From contig WMCF01000008.1 in assembly GCA_009792885.1 (NCBI GenBank), positions 19,333,578 to 19,397,577 of the forward strand: a stretch of DNA of 64,000 nt, given 5' to 3'. The position numbers and the translations under genes were made by a program. This stretch comes from Eremophila alpestris peregrina. Its lineage: Eukaryota; Chordata; Aves; Passeriformes; Alaudidae. Below, piece by piece: positions 1 through 12,500 of the stretch; within the stretch, counting starts at the first letter, position 1, and each line of letters starts with the position of its first letter. The notes under the pieces were generated by a model, which saw only the letters and a program-made list of their open reading frames with translations, made no database searches and had not been told where the DNA came from.

Positions 1-386
1 TCCTCCTGACCTCCATCTGTCTGCACTGCAAAGTGTTTTGGGAGTTGGGATGCTGTCTGGGAATTCTCCCTGAATGTTTTCAACGTATTCTCCTCCATTG
101 CACTCAATAGGTAACTTTTTTTGGAAAGATGCAACTCTGCTGTTGTACACAAACAAGAAAATAAAGAGAGACATTACCCCTGTTCATTCTTGCTGTAATA
201 CTGTCAATTTGATACAGGCATAAATGGGCAAGTTCTTTTTCTCTTCAGTAGAATGAAAGTAAACTGAACTGCAAAGTTGATCTTAAACAAAAGATGATGA
301 TTTCATTACCTGCCCCTGCATATTTAAATAAAGAAGTGTCATCATTGGCAGCAAATTTTACAGAAAAAGGAATTTTTCCTTTGTAG
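1..386 (+). other. Upstream intron, 3' part
   Basis: Non-coding sequence leading to the acceptor tttttcctttgtag at 373-386. I searched it for a preceding Ac45 exon encoding the signal peptide or the usual VLLWSS-like start of the mature protein and found none, so the 5' exon(s) and promoter are presumed to lie off the left edge. There is no CpG-rich promoter-like stretch. Confidence 0.6.
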
Positions 387-513
387 ATCACAGTGGAATC
401 CAGACATTGCTGTGCATGAAGGACAAGTTGTCTCAGCACAGGAGCTGAAGGTACTCTTGCAACCTCTTTTTACCCACAACTCCAGAAACCTCGTCTTGTT
501 CCTGCAAGATAGG
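387..513 (+). CDS. ATP6AP1L: ATP6AP1L visible exon 1
   Basis: The acceptor AG is at 385-386; the first base completes a codon from the missing exon and the frame runs from 388. It encodes residues 1-42, including WNPDIAVHEGQ and NLVLFLQDR, the N-terminal luminal landmarks of Ac45. The donor gtatgt is at 514 and the exon ends in phase 0. An alternative acceptor (atcacag at 387-393) would start the exon at 394 in the same frame and drop two residues; I prefer the first because of its pyrimidine tract. Confidence 0.8.
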
Positions 514-3500
514 GTATGTAAACCTTCTTTTTTCTCATCAGTGCTGAGTCTTTACCTAAATGAGATGCCATGGCTCCTCACCAACCTACTCTCTTTGTTT
601 TTCAGCTTAGCATAGATGATTTCACATACTTCAGTGAATCCTATGGCAACAAGAATCCATTTCAAAATGTTCAGGCAAGCATTTATCTCTTTTATTTCTT
701 TATGTGCAGTTTTTAAAAAGAAAAAGAAGAAAGATGTAAGAAAGATGCAAAGAGACAATAACTGGGAAAAGGGCACTGAGTTGCAGAAGCTTTTCTATTT
801 AAATTATTGAGATTATTTCAGTTTAAAGAGATGTGTTAAAGGGAAAAAACCAAGTTTGCAGATATGTGCTTTGTAGCTATTATATTTTTAAAGACTAAGT
901 TTTCACAATTCATCATAACTGAAAAAATTGTTCTTAAACATGCTGCAGTTTTCTATTGTAAAAAAAATTATAAACTTCAAGACCAACACCCCAAAATTCT
1001 GTTTTGAAGCCATGGGAAGAGAAGAACTTATGGGAACCAATCATTTTTTTTCTTATTTTCAGAATTTAATACCTATTTTGTTTTTTACAGAAACTGAAGC
1101 TCATTCAGAGAGTTAACTGTTTTGCATTTGTATTAAGTTAATATATCTCTAGATGCTATATTGCCTTTATCTTCATGAAAAAAGTAATACTAGTTGAAAT
1201 AAACTCTAGGCACAGAATTTAAGATGGAATCCTCCTGACTCAGGCAACAGTTTCAAATTGTGTCCTCACTGAGAGGGTTTATAGATTTTGTGCAGAGTAT
1301 CTATGGTTGTACTTACATGACAGTTTATTGAAATGTAGATAGACAAAATGTTCACTTGTGGAAGTCATAAAGACATTCCTGGAGGCAGTGCAGGATGAAT
1401 GTCATATTAGTAATGTAAATGGTATCAGAGCACACAAGGAAGTGTAAATTCCCAAGCACCACACAGCAAGCACTGTATGTAATTAAATACATAAATATTC
1501 ACATAATACCTGTCACTACATCTGTACTAAGAACCTCATATCTTCCTTGCATAACTGGAACTGGAGATATTAATCTCTTTGTCATATAACAGCATTTTAA
1601 CACTGATGCTGGAAGATAAACAATTATTCAGAGTATCTACATGGGTTTTCTGAGGAATGAATGGGAGTCATAATCATCTGTACTGTAAGGATGAGTGGTT
1701 GTTTCTGCAGGCAGATGCACTGGTATGCAGGCAGATACTCTGCTATGCCTTATCTTCTCAGGGTTTAACCTGAGTCTGGAGCAAATTTTTGTTGCTTCCT
1801 GACAACAAAACTGGTTTAATTTCAGCTGTTTGATATGCATGACATTTCAAGTTCCTAATAATGAGGTGGTCTTATTTAAGTAGGCCCTGGATGATTAAGA
1901 AGCATATCAAAGTATTTAAAACATTCTTGTTTTGCCTTGTAACCAGGACTCCATCAGCCCTGTAGATAGAGATTGAAGGCTTTAATGTCTAGAAATAAAG
2001 GTCAGAGACTGATGGGTTTAGAAATCAGATGGTATACAAGGGGATTAGGGACCTAGTGAGGGCTGGTGAGGGGGTCCTCAGCTAAACAAAAGGTCATTTT
2101 TGTCTGTATCTGGCAGGTCAAAGTTTTATACCCAAGTGTTTAACAATCTGAATGAATGTCAACAACTGGTGTTTTTTTTCTGACCTAGCCTCTGTTCCCT
2201 CTCTATCTTGGGGCTGAGAAATTTTTCCATATTATGGCTTCTAGAAAGTTTATTTTACAAATTGCTCACCTTAACTCCAGCACTTCCTACATTTGTTCTG
2301 TTGGATTTGGCCATCTTTATGCTTTTCTAGAGTAGTTTGATGGAGGTGAGGTGCTGTAATGTGAGTGAAAGAAAATGAGATATATAAACTACATACTTCT
2401 TTTTTTGCCTAGGTGCCCATAGAGAGGTTTTGTCAATATCTGTTGAATAGGGTTTAATTCTTAGGGCCAGAAAATGAACTTCAGAGTCATCCAAATTGGG
2501 TGTAACAGAGTCTACAAAAATTTGCTTGGTTGCTATAATTTTACTTGAACTCCACTTGAGATACTTTGGATAAGAAATCAATTCTTAATCATGCTATGAA
2601 AGATTGCAATAATATTCACACAACATAGGACAAAGTGAAGGTTGGGTCTGAATTTTCTCACTGGACAAATCAGAATCCTTGGTTCTGCATAATCACAAGT
2701 TTTTTACCTACACAGCCTGTATTACACAAGTGATCAGTGAAGCTATAACAAATGTTCCACTGCTCTCAAGCACCCTCCCTTATGAACTTCAGAAATGCAA
2801 ACTTATTCATAAACCTAAGCTGGAGATTTCATTTAGAATGTATAAGTGCATGTAATAGCATGTGTACTAGAAGAAGAAAGTGTTATTTGAAAAAGAGTTA
2901 TAGGCTTGTAAACCCCAGAAACATTTGCAGATATTTGATTTGTTCAGCTGCATTAGCAGCTGTTCTGAGCTTTTGGTGTCAATGAGTTTGCATGCAATAA
3001 AAGAATCTTATTCCAGTTAATACAAAGGAAATCTTATAGGTAGATAATTTATCTTGAACTTTCAAATAACTTCTAAATTAAATAATAGAATACAAAGATT
3101 AGCATTTGGGGAACTTCTTTGTCAAGCAGTCACCTACCCTTCAAACTGTTTTTCTTTAATATTAGCTTTGGCTTTCCCCAGACAATGCTCAGCTCCTTAG
3201 AACTGCAGTGTATATTACCACACTCCAATTAGTGGCCAGCTGTGCAGCTACATAATTATGACTCTAAGTCATTGCCACTTGTAGTCTGATAACTCCAGCC
3301 TATCCTCACTCAGTGGTCATAGACTGAGCAGTATTATTTAGTCATGTGTGATACAGAGGTTCTAATAAAGTTTTGATTGTCCTTATTTCCTTTCTTTTAA
3401 ATTTATTATATTATGTTTTGACAAGGGACCATGCACAGAACTGTGTAATAATCAAGATAAAAGTTCATCATGGATTTATTCAGTGACATTATGATTTGTT

Positions 3501-6500
3501 CTCTAGCCTTTTCTAAAATACTATTAATAATTGGGTTTTTTCAATCCTGGTCACTATCAGTCTCTGAATTCCTATATTGAAAGAGCTGTTGTAACTCTCA
3601 AGGTTTCATTACTGAAGGGTAACACTCAGTTCTCAGTCTGTTACCTATTTTTGTGTATGTAAAATTAGGCTTGTTTTTCTGTCACCCTATATTGTGCTAA
3701 AATCAATTTACATTGAATCTTATCAGTTATTCAGTTGCCCAAGAGGTACTACCAGAAGCTGCTTCTGTAGTTCATCAGTCAGCCACTGCCTTTTCTAACC
3801 TGAAAAATTCGGCAGGGAGCAACTTTTGTTAGCTCAATAGTTACCTTTTTATCAGATAGTTTAGGAACAAATGGAAGAGAACAGACCCTAGTGCAGTACC
3901 AGATACTTTTTATACCCTTTGCTTGCTAAATCTTTTCCTATTCTTTAGCTACCTTCTGTGAAGACTGCCTCTCTCTCTCCAAAGCAGCTTAGTTTCTTTA
4001 GTAGTCCTTGCTTCAAGACTTTGCCAAGTGCCTTGTGTGGGTCCAGGTAGACTGTACCTTCTATAGCTTCCTAGAATATGTCTATTGACTCCTTCAAATA
4101 TCTTCAGAAAAAATGGTTAGGCAAAACTCTTACATGAAAACCACATTAATATTTTCCCCAATACATTCCTTTCCTATTGTTATAGTCTGTATTTTATGCT
4201 TCAGGTTTTCTTCAGGTTTTATTCTCAACAATCCCTTGGATCTGTCTGTAACCCTCAGAAAAATAAATGGTGTTGTTTTTCCCCCTATACAGTACAGCAT
4301 GGAGGTTTTTTCAACAATACTTCCTGTAGCTGCAACACACTTTATCAGGTCAAGTGCATCAGATCAATTTTCATTAAAATTATAAATTACAGCTTCATGC
4401 ATACATATGCTTATGCTTTATGCATTTGAAGGGCATGGCTACAGTGTAGAAGTTTGGGGGATGGATAATAATTGGAAAGTGAAAATTAGACCTTCCCCTT
4501 CTCCTTCTTTTCCCCTTCCTCTCTCTCTTTGTCCCTCCCCTGTTCCCAGCTACTATGTAGTTTTCTTTAGCAGAATGCAAAATCAGATGTTTCTCAATAT
4601 CCTCTTCATTCTCCAGCCCCTTTTGGAGTTGCCATGTTTTGAACAAGCATGGTAGCTGAAAGCCTTAAAACGTGTAAAGCAACATATGGGTATTGTAACG
4701 AAAAGTGCACAGTTGCCAAATGGCAAGAAAGACAAAGAGGCATGGGATCAGATTGCCTGCCTGAGGCTGTTGAGGTGATACCCAGCTGTGTCTACCCTTC
4801 AGATGAAAAGCACCTGAATACCAGTGGCTGGAAGCTGATACAGGTGGCAGTGCACCACTGGCCAGGAGCAGAGGCACAATTAAGATATTACTCAGTAATT
4901 ACACACTTTATACCTTATTCTACATTAAATGAGTAATCTGCTTAATATATATCCTTGGATGAAATGGCTGTTTCCATTCTGGCTGCTGCCATGGGATAAG
5001 TGTTTAAAATATTGAAAATAAAATAAAATCAATGAAGAGGTCTAAATTCAAATCTGTAAATAAATCAAAATGTAATGTTTCATCTTTTTCTTCCAGGAAG
5101 TGCTAACAACACTACTCAAAGACCTGTACACAAGATCAGTGCTTTCTGTTCTATTTTTATTTTTGCAGTTACTTTTCTATCAGTCTGGTAAATCAGACAA
5201 TGCTGCATAATCCTCCTTTATAAGCATCTATAGAAATGTGAAAATATTTATAGCCTTTGCCTAGGAAGGAAGACGTGAGCAATTAGAAAGAACCAGAGCA
5301 GGTCAGAAAAGTGGGAAGCAGTCAAAGAACAGACAAAAAGGGAAAAATGAATAGTAGGAGAAGAGTTAGGAACACCACAATACTTACATCAGAGGGAGAG
5401 AGAGTCTGTAACAGCCTGAAGTTCTGAATGTTGGATCAAGTGACAGACTTAATCTAGACTGAAAGGTAGAAAATACAAAAGCAAAGTTAACAAGCTCTAA
5501 ACTAGGATTTGATGAAAAAAATTCTTCCAGTATTCATATTTGCATTGGATCTCAGTGGCCAGACTTTGATGGTGGGTGGGCTACAGGGGTGGCTTTTTTG
5601 AGAAGCTGCCAGAAGCTTCCCCCATGTCCAAAAGTTTCAGTGGTCCAAGAGGGACCCGCCACTGGCCAGGGCTGAGCCCATCAGAGGCAGTGGTAACATA
5701 TTTTAAACTGTGAGGTTACTGCACAGGAGCAATTGTGTTTGCAGAAGAGAGGAGTGAGAATGTGTGAGAAACCAGCACAAGGTTAGCACAGGAGGAGTTG
5801 GGAGGAGGTGCTCAGGCACCAGAGCAGAGATTCTCCTGCAGCCCCTGATGCAGCCCGTGGTGTGAGAGCTGTGCCTCTGTACCCTGGAGGTACATGGGGG
5901 AGCAGAGACCCACCTGCAACCCATGGAGCACCCAGGGCCAGGAGAGGTGGATGCCTGGAGGAAGCTGTGACCCTGTGGGAAGGCTCCTGGCAGGAGAGAC
6001 CTGTGGAGAGAGGAGCCCATGCTGGAGCAGTCTGTTCCTGAAGGACTGCACCCCATGGGAGGGACCCACGCTGGAGCAGTTCATGAAGAACTGCAGCCTG
6101 TGGGAAGGACTGTCTTTGGAGAAGTTCACAGAGGACTGATTCCCAAGGGAGGGACCCCATGTGGGAGCAGGGGAAGAGTATGAGGAATCCTGCCCCCAAG
6201 AAGGAAGAAGTGGTAGAGACAATGTTTGGTGAACTGATCACAGGCCCCATTCTCTATCCCCCTTCACCACTGCAGGGCAGGAGGTAGAGAATCATGGGTC
6301 ATGTTGTGCCTGGAAGAAGAGAGGGCTGGGTAGAAGGCGATTTTAAGATTTGGCTTTATTTCTGTTATCATACTCTGATTTAATTGTTAATAAGTTTAAT
6401 TAATTTTCCCAAGTCAAATCTGTTTTTCTTGTGTAGTTGGTTAGTGAACTCTCCCTAGCCCATGAGCTTTTTATTTTCTCTCCTTTATAGCTGAAGAGGG

Positions 6501-9500
6501 CAGTGATAGAGCAGCTTTGGTTGGCACCTGGCATCAGGCCAGGGTCAACCCACCACAACATTAAATATGGACTACATTCATTTTTATAATTTTCAAATCT
6601 TCATCTTGCATTTTGTTTCCCCAGTTATTTTAGGTTAATATAATTATCAAGAAAAATGCTTGGAAAGATGTTTTTTTTTGACTATGTAGGTTCCAGATTT
6701 ACAGAATGAGAATGCTTTTCAATTAATTTCACTCAAGTATCTTTATCAGGAAGTCATTTATCAGAATTGTAAATAGAGTGAAAGATACCCTGATGCTTAT
6801 CTGAACCAATTCAGCCTGAGCTTTATAATTTGTACTTTGAATAGAACAGTGGAAAGTATATGACATGAATTTTGTTTGTGTATGTCTGGAGGTTCTGTAG
6901 GTGCTGAAATCTGCAGCTTTCTTTAATTAATAGTTACAAATTAGACTGGTTTTTTGTACCATGTGCTGTACCACCAGGATGTACAAAAATGCAGGGTGTT
7001 TAGTATGCAAAGTATGACTTAAATGACTGGAGCTGCTGGAATTGGAGGTGTCTGACATTGATCTTTCTCACTTCCAAGAGCATTTAGTTACAGAGTCATC
7101 TGAGCTTTGCTTCTGGCAGCATTCATAACCACTACATTCTTAGCTGGAGATCTTCTACATCATCTGTCTCTCTTCTTCCACCATGCATGTGGAAAAGAGA
7201 GTAAAAATTGGTGTTACTGAGTGCTTTCAGCTTGCTGCAAGAAAGTTCAGGAGCAGCCTGCAAGCTGCTGTCAGGCTGCTGAGAACTCATGTGCTGTTTA
7301 CTGTGGAGGTTCCTAACCTTTAATATTAAATTAAGGATACATTAAAAAAAAAGAAAAAAAAGAGAAAAGGTTGTATTTAATTACTAAGCAACTAAATATC
7401 AAGTAAATAAACTTCTCATAAATTTATTACAGGAAATTCTCCAGTCTTCTCCTTCATCTTTAGTTTTGCCAGCTGTTGACTGCAAGGCTACCAGGTATCT
7501 CCTAAGTGTCCTTCAAGAATCAGGAGACTGGAAGTTAACAAATGTAACTAATCTCAATATCTCTCAGCTGGAAATGAATGCATCTAACCCAAACTTACTG
7601 GTGGTTCAGCTACAACCACTTGCCAGGTAGGAGCTTATCACAAACAGAACTGACCCACTGTGTGCATGATTTTTAGAGCTTTTGAAAATGTTGGTATTTG
7701 GGAATTTCAAAAAAAGTGCAGCGGAAGCTTGTAAGGCTATTGAAATTGTTTCTCTTACAAGGATGAATTCAGTGGTTTTCAAAGTCCCCTGATGAGCTTA
7801 CCAGGTGCAATAGATGAATTATGTTGAGAAAGGCAGTCAGGCATTCCAATTCTGTCTGCCTCATTATATGAGAACAAAGGGGCAGCTAATAAAACTAAAT
7901 GGCAACACAATTTGTAGCAGAAAGACTCAATTATTTTACTCAACACGTGATTAACCTGCAGAATTAATTGCTGGAAGGCATTCCAGGGGTCAAAAATACT
8001 GGCAGGATAAATAAGCAAGCAAATAAACATACAGACAAACCTGAAGCTAATGAAGAGCCTGATTTTCCATCACTATGGAAGGAATTCTTCATGTTTCCAG
8101 CTATATGAGAGCTGTGATCTAATAAAGGTAGGGAGAGACTGTTCCTTTAGGTGAATGTATATTTAGAAAACATAAGGCATGACTGCTGAGCTTCTTCTCT
8201 TTACTCTTCTTCCCAGCTTTTTACTTGGGCATTTGTGCATGTTGTTGTAAGGTGAAGATATCAGTGTGTCCTAAACAAATGCAATTCTAGCTTCATGTCA
8301 CTACACAAAAAGAGGCATTAAACAAGGAGCCAACACCAAATGAAAAAAAAAGCTTCCCAGAGACTGATCAAAATACTGCCAGTAGTATGGCCTTCCTGCT
8401 GCCTAGGAAATTTGAGGAGTTTTAGATGTGGTCCTTACATTTTTAGTGGCTTTGCAGAAGAAAAGCGTCATTAGGAGGACATGAAAGAATAACAGAGGGA
8501 CTGACAGTAATCCTTTTATCAGTCAGTATCTTCATACGTTTCTGATTCACATCATTCTTGCCTAGGAAAGATTTTTAATTATTTTTCTCCCTCTTTTTCT
8601 CTAGTGATTTAAAAGAGATTTCCACCCTGGAAGCAATTGCTGAAAATGGTAAGCAAGATTAACTAGACATAACTAACATTTCATCATTTGTGTTTTCACT
8701 TGAGCAGGTTGTATTCTCTAGTTCCCAGGCTTTGCTATGCTACTACTATTATAAGCTGTGGTTGTCTTAGTTTTAACCAGACACTAAATATCTGATTAAA
8801 AATCCTCCTGGATACAGCTCTGTGACATGAAATGTAAGCTTGATAAATTCAAGTCTACTTCAGGCATGGGCCTTGGCTCCTTCTCTGAGCCCAACCCCTG
8901 CATGTTCGTGCGACTTGAGCTGCCTCCTTTGATCTCACCTTGCACACTGGCAGCTGGAGGTGCCAGGCTCATCTGGCAATCCAAGGCCTTGGTCTCAATA
9001 AAAGGTGTCTGCATGAATAGGAAATGTTTTTCTAATCTTTATAAAACAATACTGATGGCCTTCTTTGCCTTTTATGTTGGTCTTTTATTGGCTTTGCAGT
9101 GTATTAAACACTACTTGTGAAAAGAACCTCTCAATATAATACTATAAAAATTGTTTTCTTGCCAAGCATCTGGTTGAAAAAGTGGTGCCATACATGAAAA
9201 TGGCACCAAGAGGCATCTCATTGCAGAGCTTTCACTTACTACTCTAAATTAGAAATCAAATTATAAAGTGTGCAAATCAATTAAATGATAGTTTAGGGGG
9301 TTTACAATATAGTGGGTGGATAATTAAACAGTGTTCTTAGTGGCTATGACTGTTTCTGCTCAGGACTGGGGTTGTAAAATCAGAAGCAGATTTGAAAATC
9401 AGGGGAAAATACCTTAGTACCGAAATCAGTTGTGTATTCTTTTCTGGTTGTTTTTGCACAAAATGAGTGGGTTTTATACTAAAACGAGCAGTTGTGTTTT

Positions 9501-12500
9501 CATCTCTGATTTGCAGAGGAGTTATTTTGTTCTCTTTTCTTGTCCTCAGACATACTGGATAGTTGAGCCTTGGCTTAATGTTGGTCTTGGTTAAACAGTG
9601 GCATTTTCTTCATGGGATGTTTCTTTAATCAGCTGCATGGATTCTAGAATAAGCTTTCCAAGCCCTAGTATCATAGAATATGCTGAGTTGGAAGGGACCC
9701 ATTGGGATCACTGAGTCCATCCTAGCCGTGCACAGGACACCCCAGAAATCACATAATGTGCCTGACAGTGTTCTCCAAATGCTTCTTGAGCTCTGTCAGG
9801 TTTGGTCCTCTGCCACTTCTCTGGGCAGCCTGTTGCAGTGCTCTGGGTAGAAAACCGTTTCCTGATATCCAGCCTAAACCTCCACTGACTCAGTTTCATG
9901 CCATTTCCTGGAGTCCTGTCGCTGGTCACGAGTGGTGGAATCAGCAGTGTCTGCCCCTTCTCTTCCCCTCAGGAGGAAGTTGCAACTTCAGTGAGGTCTC
10001 CCCTCAGTCTCCAGGCTGAACAGACCAAGTGACCTCAGCTTCTCCTCATAAGGCTCCCTTCCCCCTTCACCATCCTTGCTGCCTTCCTTTGGACACTCTC
10101 TAATATCTTTAGAATATACCTTCTCATACTGTGGTGTCCAAAACTGCTCCCAGCACTGGAGGTGAGGCTGTCCCAGTGCAGAGCAGAGCAGGACAATGCC
10201 CTCCCTTGCTTGGCTGGTGATGCTGTGCCTGATGCCCCCAGGACACAGCTGGCCCTCCTGCTGCCAGGGCACACTGTAGACTCATGCAACTGCTGTCTCA
10301 GGCCGCTTTGTTTTGGGAAAGCAAAGTTAAGAGGTGATCTGTAGGAGGATGGAAGAAAAGGCTATGCCAACTTTTTTGTTAGTATCAACGAGATGTTAAT
10401 TGGGAAGAAGGTGTGTGGATTAGGGAAGATGTGCCACTTTGCTTGGCCAAGTACAGAATGTGCACTATTGTTCCCATGTAGGCACCTAATTTAGGTGCTC
10501 TAAAACATGGTGGAGAGTCTGAGCTCTTTTCTTTGGAGAATTTGAAAATGCTTCATAAGAAGAGTTCTGATCACAGGCAGACAAGATCTATATCAACTCT
10601 GTTGTCATTAGGGTGTTCACAGAAGCTGCTCTGGATGAAGGAATTACCTCTAGAATCTTCCTGAAGGGAAGTGTTACAGATGTTACTGGTAACTATAGTT
10701 ACATGTAGCTCCTTTCTAAAGGGAAATACAAATAACATGTTATTTCAGAAAGCTATTGGTCGCTCAAATGAAAGAAAACCCAAAGTCAATCTTTGCATTT
10801 TTATACATATTTTGTTTTGTTATGCAAATTTTTGCTAGGGCTGAAGAGAACTTCCAAAATCTATGAATGCAGAATACACAATCTACATTGTATAATGCCT
10901 TTGATCTCCACAACCAGTGTAATTATGGCAGTAGTTGTTAGGCAGTTGTTTTTCTGAGTAAGTACATTTCTTATAGTAGATTTTCTCAGCAGTAATTTTT
11001 AGATGGAAAATTTGCATAGCTATGATTCTTGACAGATATGAGGAAATCAGTTCAGTTGAAACCCTACAGAAAAAAAAACAATGCTTGGATTCTTACAAAA
11101 TCCAAATATTTTACTCAGCCAGGACACCAAAGTTACAGTAAATAGAAGTGGTTAAAAGGATAATAATATAAGCCCTTAATTTCAGAAAATACAAATAAAA
11201 TACAATTTCTGTAAAGTATAACCTCAAAATCTGAGAAATTTGGATGTCCAAGTTATATCCATCCACCAGGCTGGTACATGAATGAGATGTGGGAAGGCAC
11301 TGCAACAGTAAATGTGAGTCTGCTTGCTTGCTTCTCAAGCAGTCCCAATAGCAATACTAATAATGGTTCATGATTCATAACTGCTGTGCTCCTTATAGGC
11401 AGATGTTCATGTTTCTGCGTAAATATTGAAAACATTTATCACTTGTAAGTATTTATTGCAGCTGCCTGTGGTTTCAGAACTAGAGGAGAATCTTTTGTAG
11501 AGGCGTATTTGGGCCTCTTTAAAAGGCCTTCTCTTCCTTATTTGACGTCTTCCTTTTTTCAGAAATATTCCACCATATTTCTCCTTTGGCCTCCAATGCA
11601 ATGAACAGGAAAATTTTCTGTGTCCTTTTGGGGGTGCAGAAGCAGGCTTCAAATCCACAAAAGGGAAAAGAAATATTACTACCAGTATCATACATGCCAT
11701 GCCCCACACTAAACACCATGTTTTGAATGATGTTTCTCAGTGGTAGTTACGTGTATTTTGTAATTCACAGAACAATACTGCTTAACTTCTATTATTTATT
11801 TATTTATTAACTGGTCACTTGACTAACAGTACATGCATCCTGCTCTCATCTCTTAAGTGATTTTTTTCTGCTTCTGTTTTTAATTGCCCAAAGTTCAAAC
11901 TTCTGTGGGGATATTTTCTGTGATTTTACTTTTCAGTTTCAAAATCTCCCCTTTTTCTGAACTGTTGTACTTTTTTTTTTCTTTATGTTATCTCATTGAA
12001 ACTGTGCATTTTTCAAGACTCTGTGTCTTATCCCGTTTGTACCTAGAGAGAATGAGCACTTAAGTTGCTTAAACAAACTCAATAAGCTTAAACATCTAGC
12101 TCATTACTTCTCCAGCTACTGTAGGATTTTAGCTTTCTCAGCTTACAGAGTTTGTTGAATTATACATGATTCTATTTACAGACAAAATAATTGGAAGAGT
12201 GACCATGGAGCTGCAGGAACGAGGGATTCATTTTTCAGTGATTTATACTGCAGTGAGACCTTCAAGGGTGAGTAATCTTCAGTGCCTAGAACTGTCGTAT
12301 TTTTATCATCCACTAACTTAATGTTTACAGAAGAACTCTGTAGATGATTTTCAAGATTATACAAGAGGCAATCCATATTATATGAGGTTTTGACCAGAAA
12401 TTATTGTATAAATTTTCATATATGATAGCTATATCACACAACTATTGAAGTTTTACTGTTCTAGGAGACTATAAATCTGGCTTTGTTTCTATAACTTACT

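Larger units (their letters stand above)
675..7432 (+). other. Intron 2 (6.76 kb), probable GC-AG
   Basis: Phase-0 intron from gcaagc (675) to ttattacag (7424-7432). It holds an antisense degenerate LINE reverse-transcriptase relic (about 3930-4110) and a ~1-kb LTR-like element (about 5560-6560). The rest is AT-rich with no coding exon that I can recognise; small open frames there do not resemble the Ac45 family. Confidence 0.7.

Noticed and set aside
60..120. Possible upstream exon ending at caatag|gtaact
   Set aside because: Translation gives no signal peptide or mature N-terminal Ac45 motif, and there is no convincing acceptor before it.
412..615. Open stretch starting at 412 taken as a stand-alone small protein
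   Set aside because: It opens with GTG and reads through a splice donor at 514; its first part is exon 1 of the Ac45-like gene.
5783..6250. Long minus-strand open stretch (155 codons) with two further overlapping frames
   Set aside because: It lies wholly inside the GC-rich LTR-like element with its internal tandem repeat; open frames on both strands there reflect composition and periodicity, not a gene.
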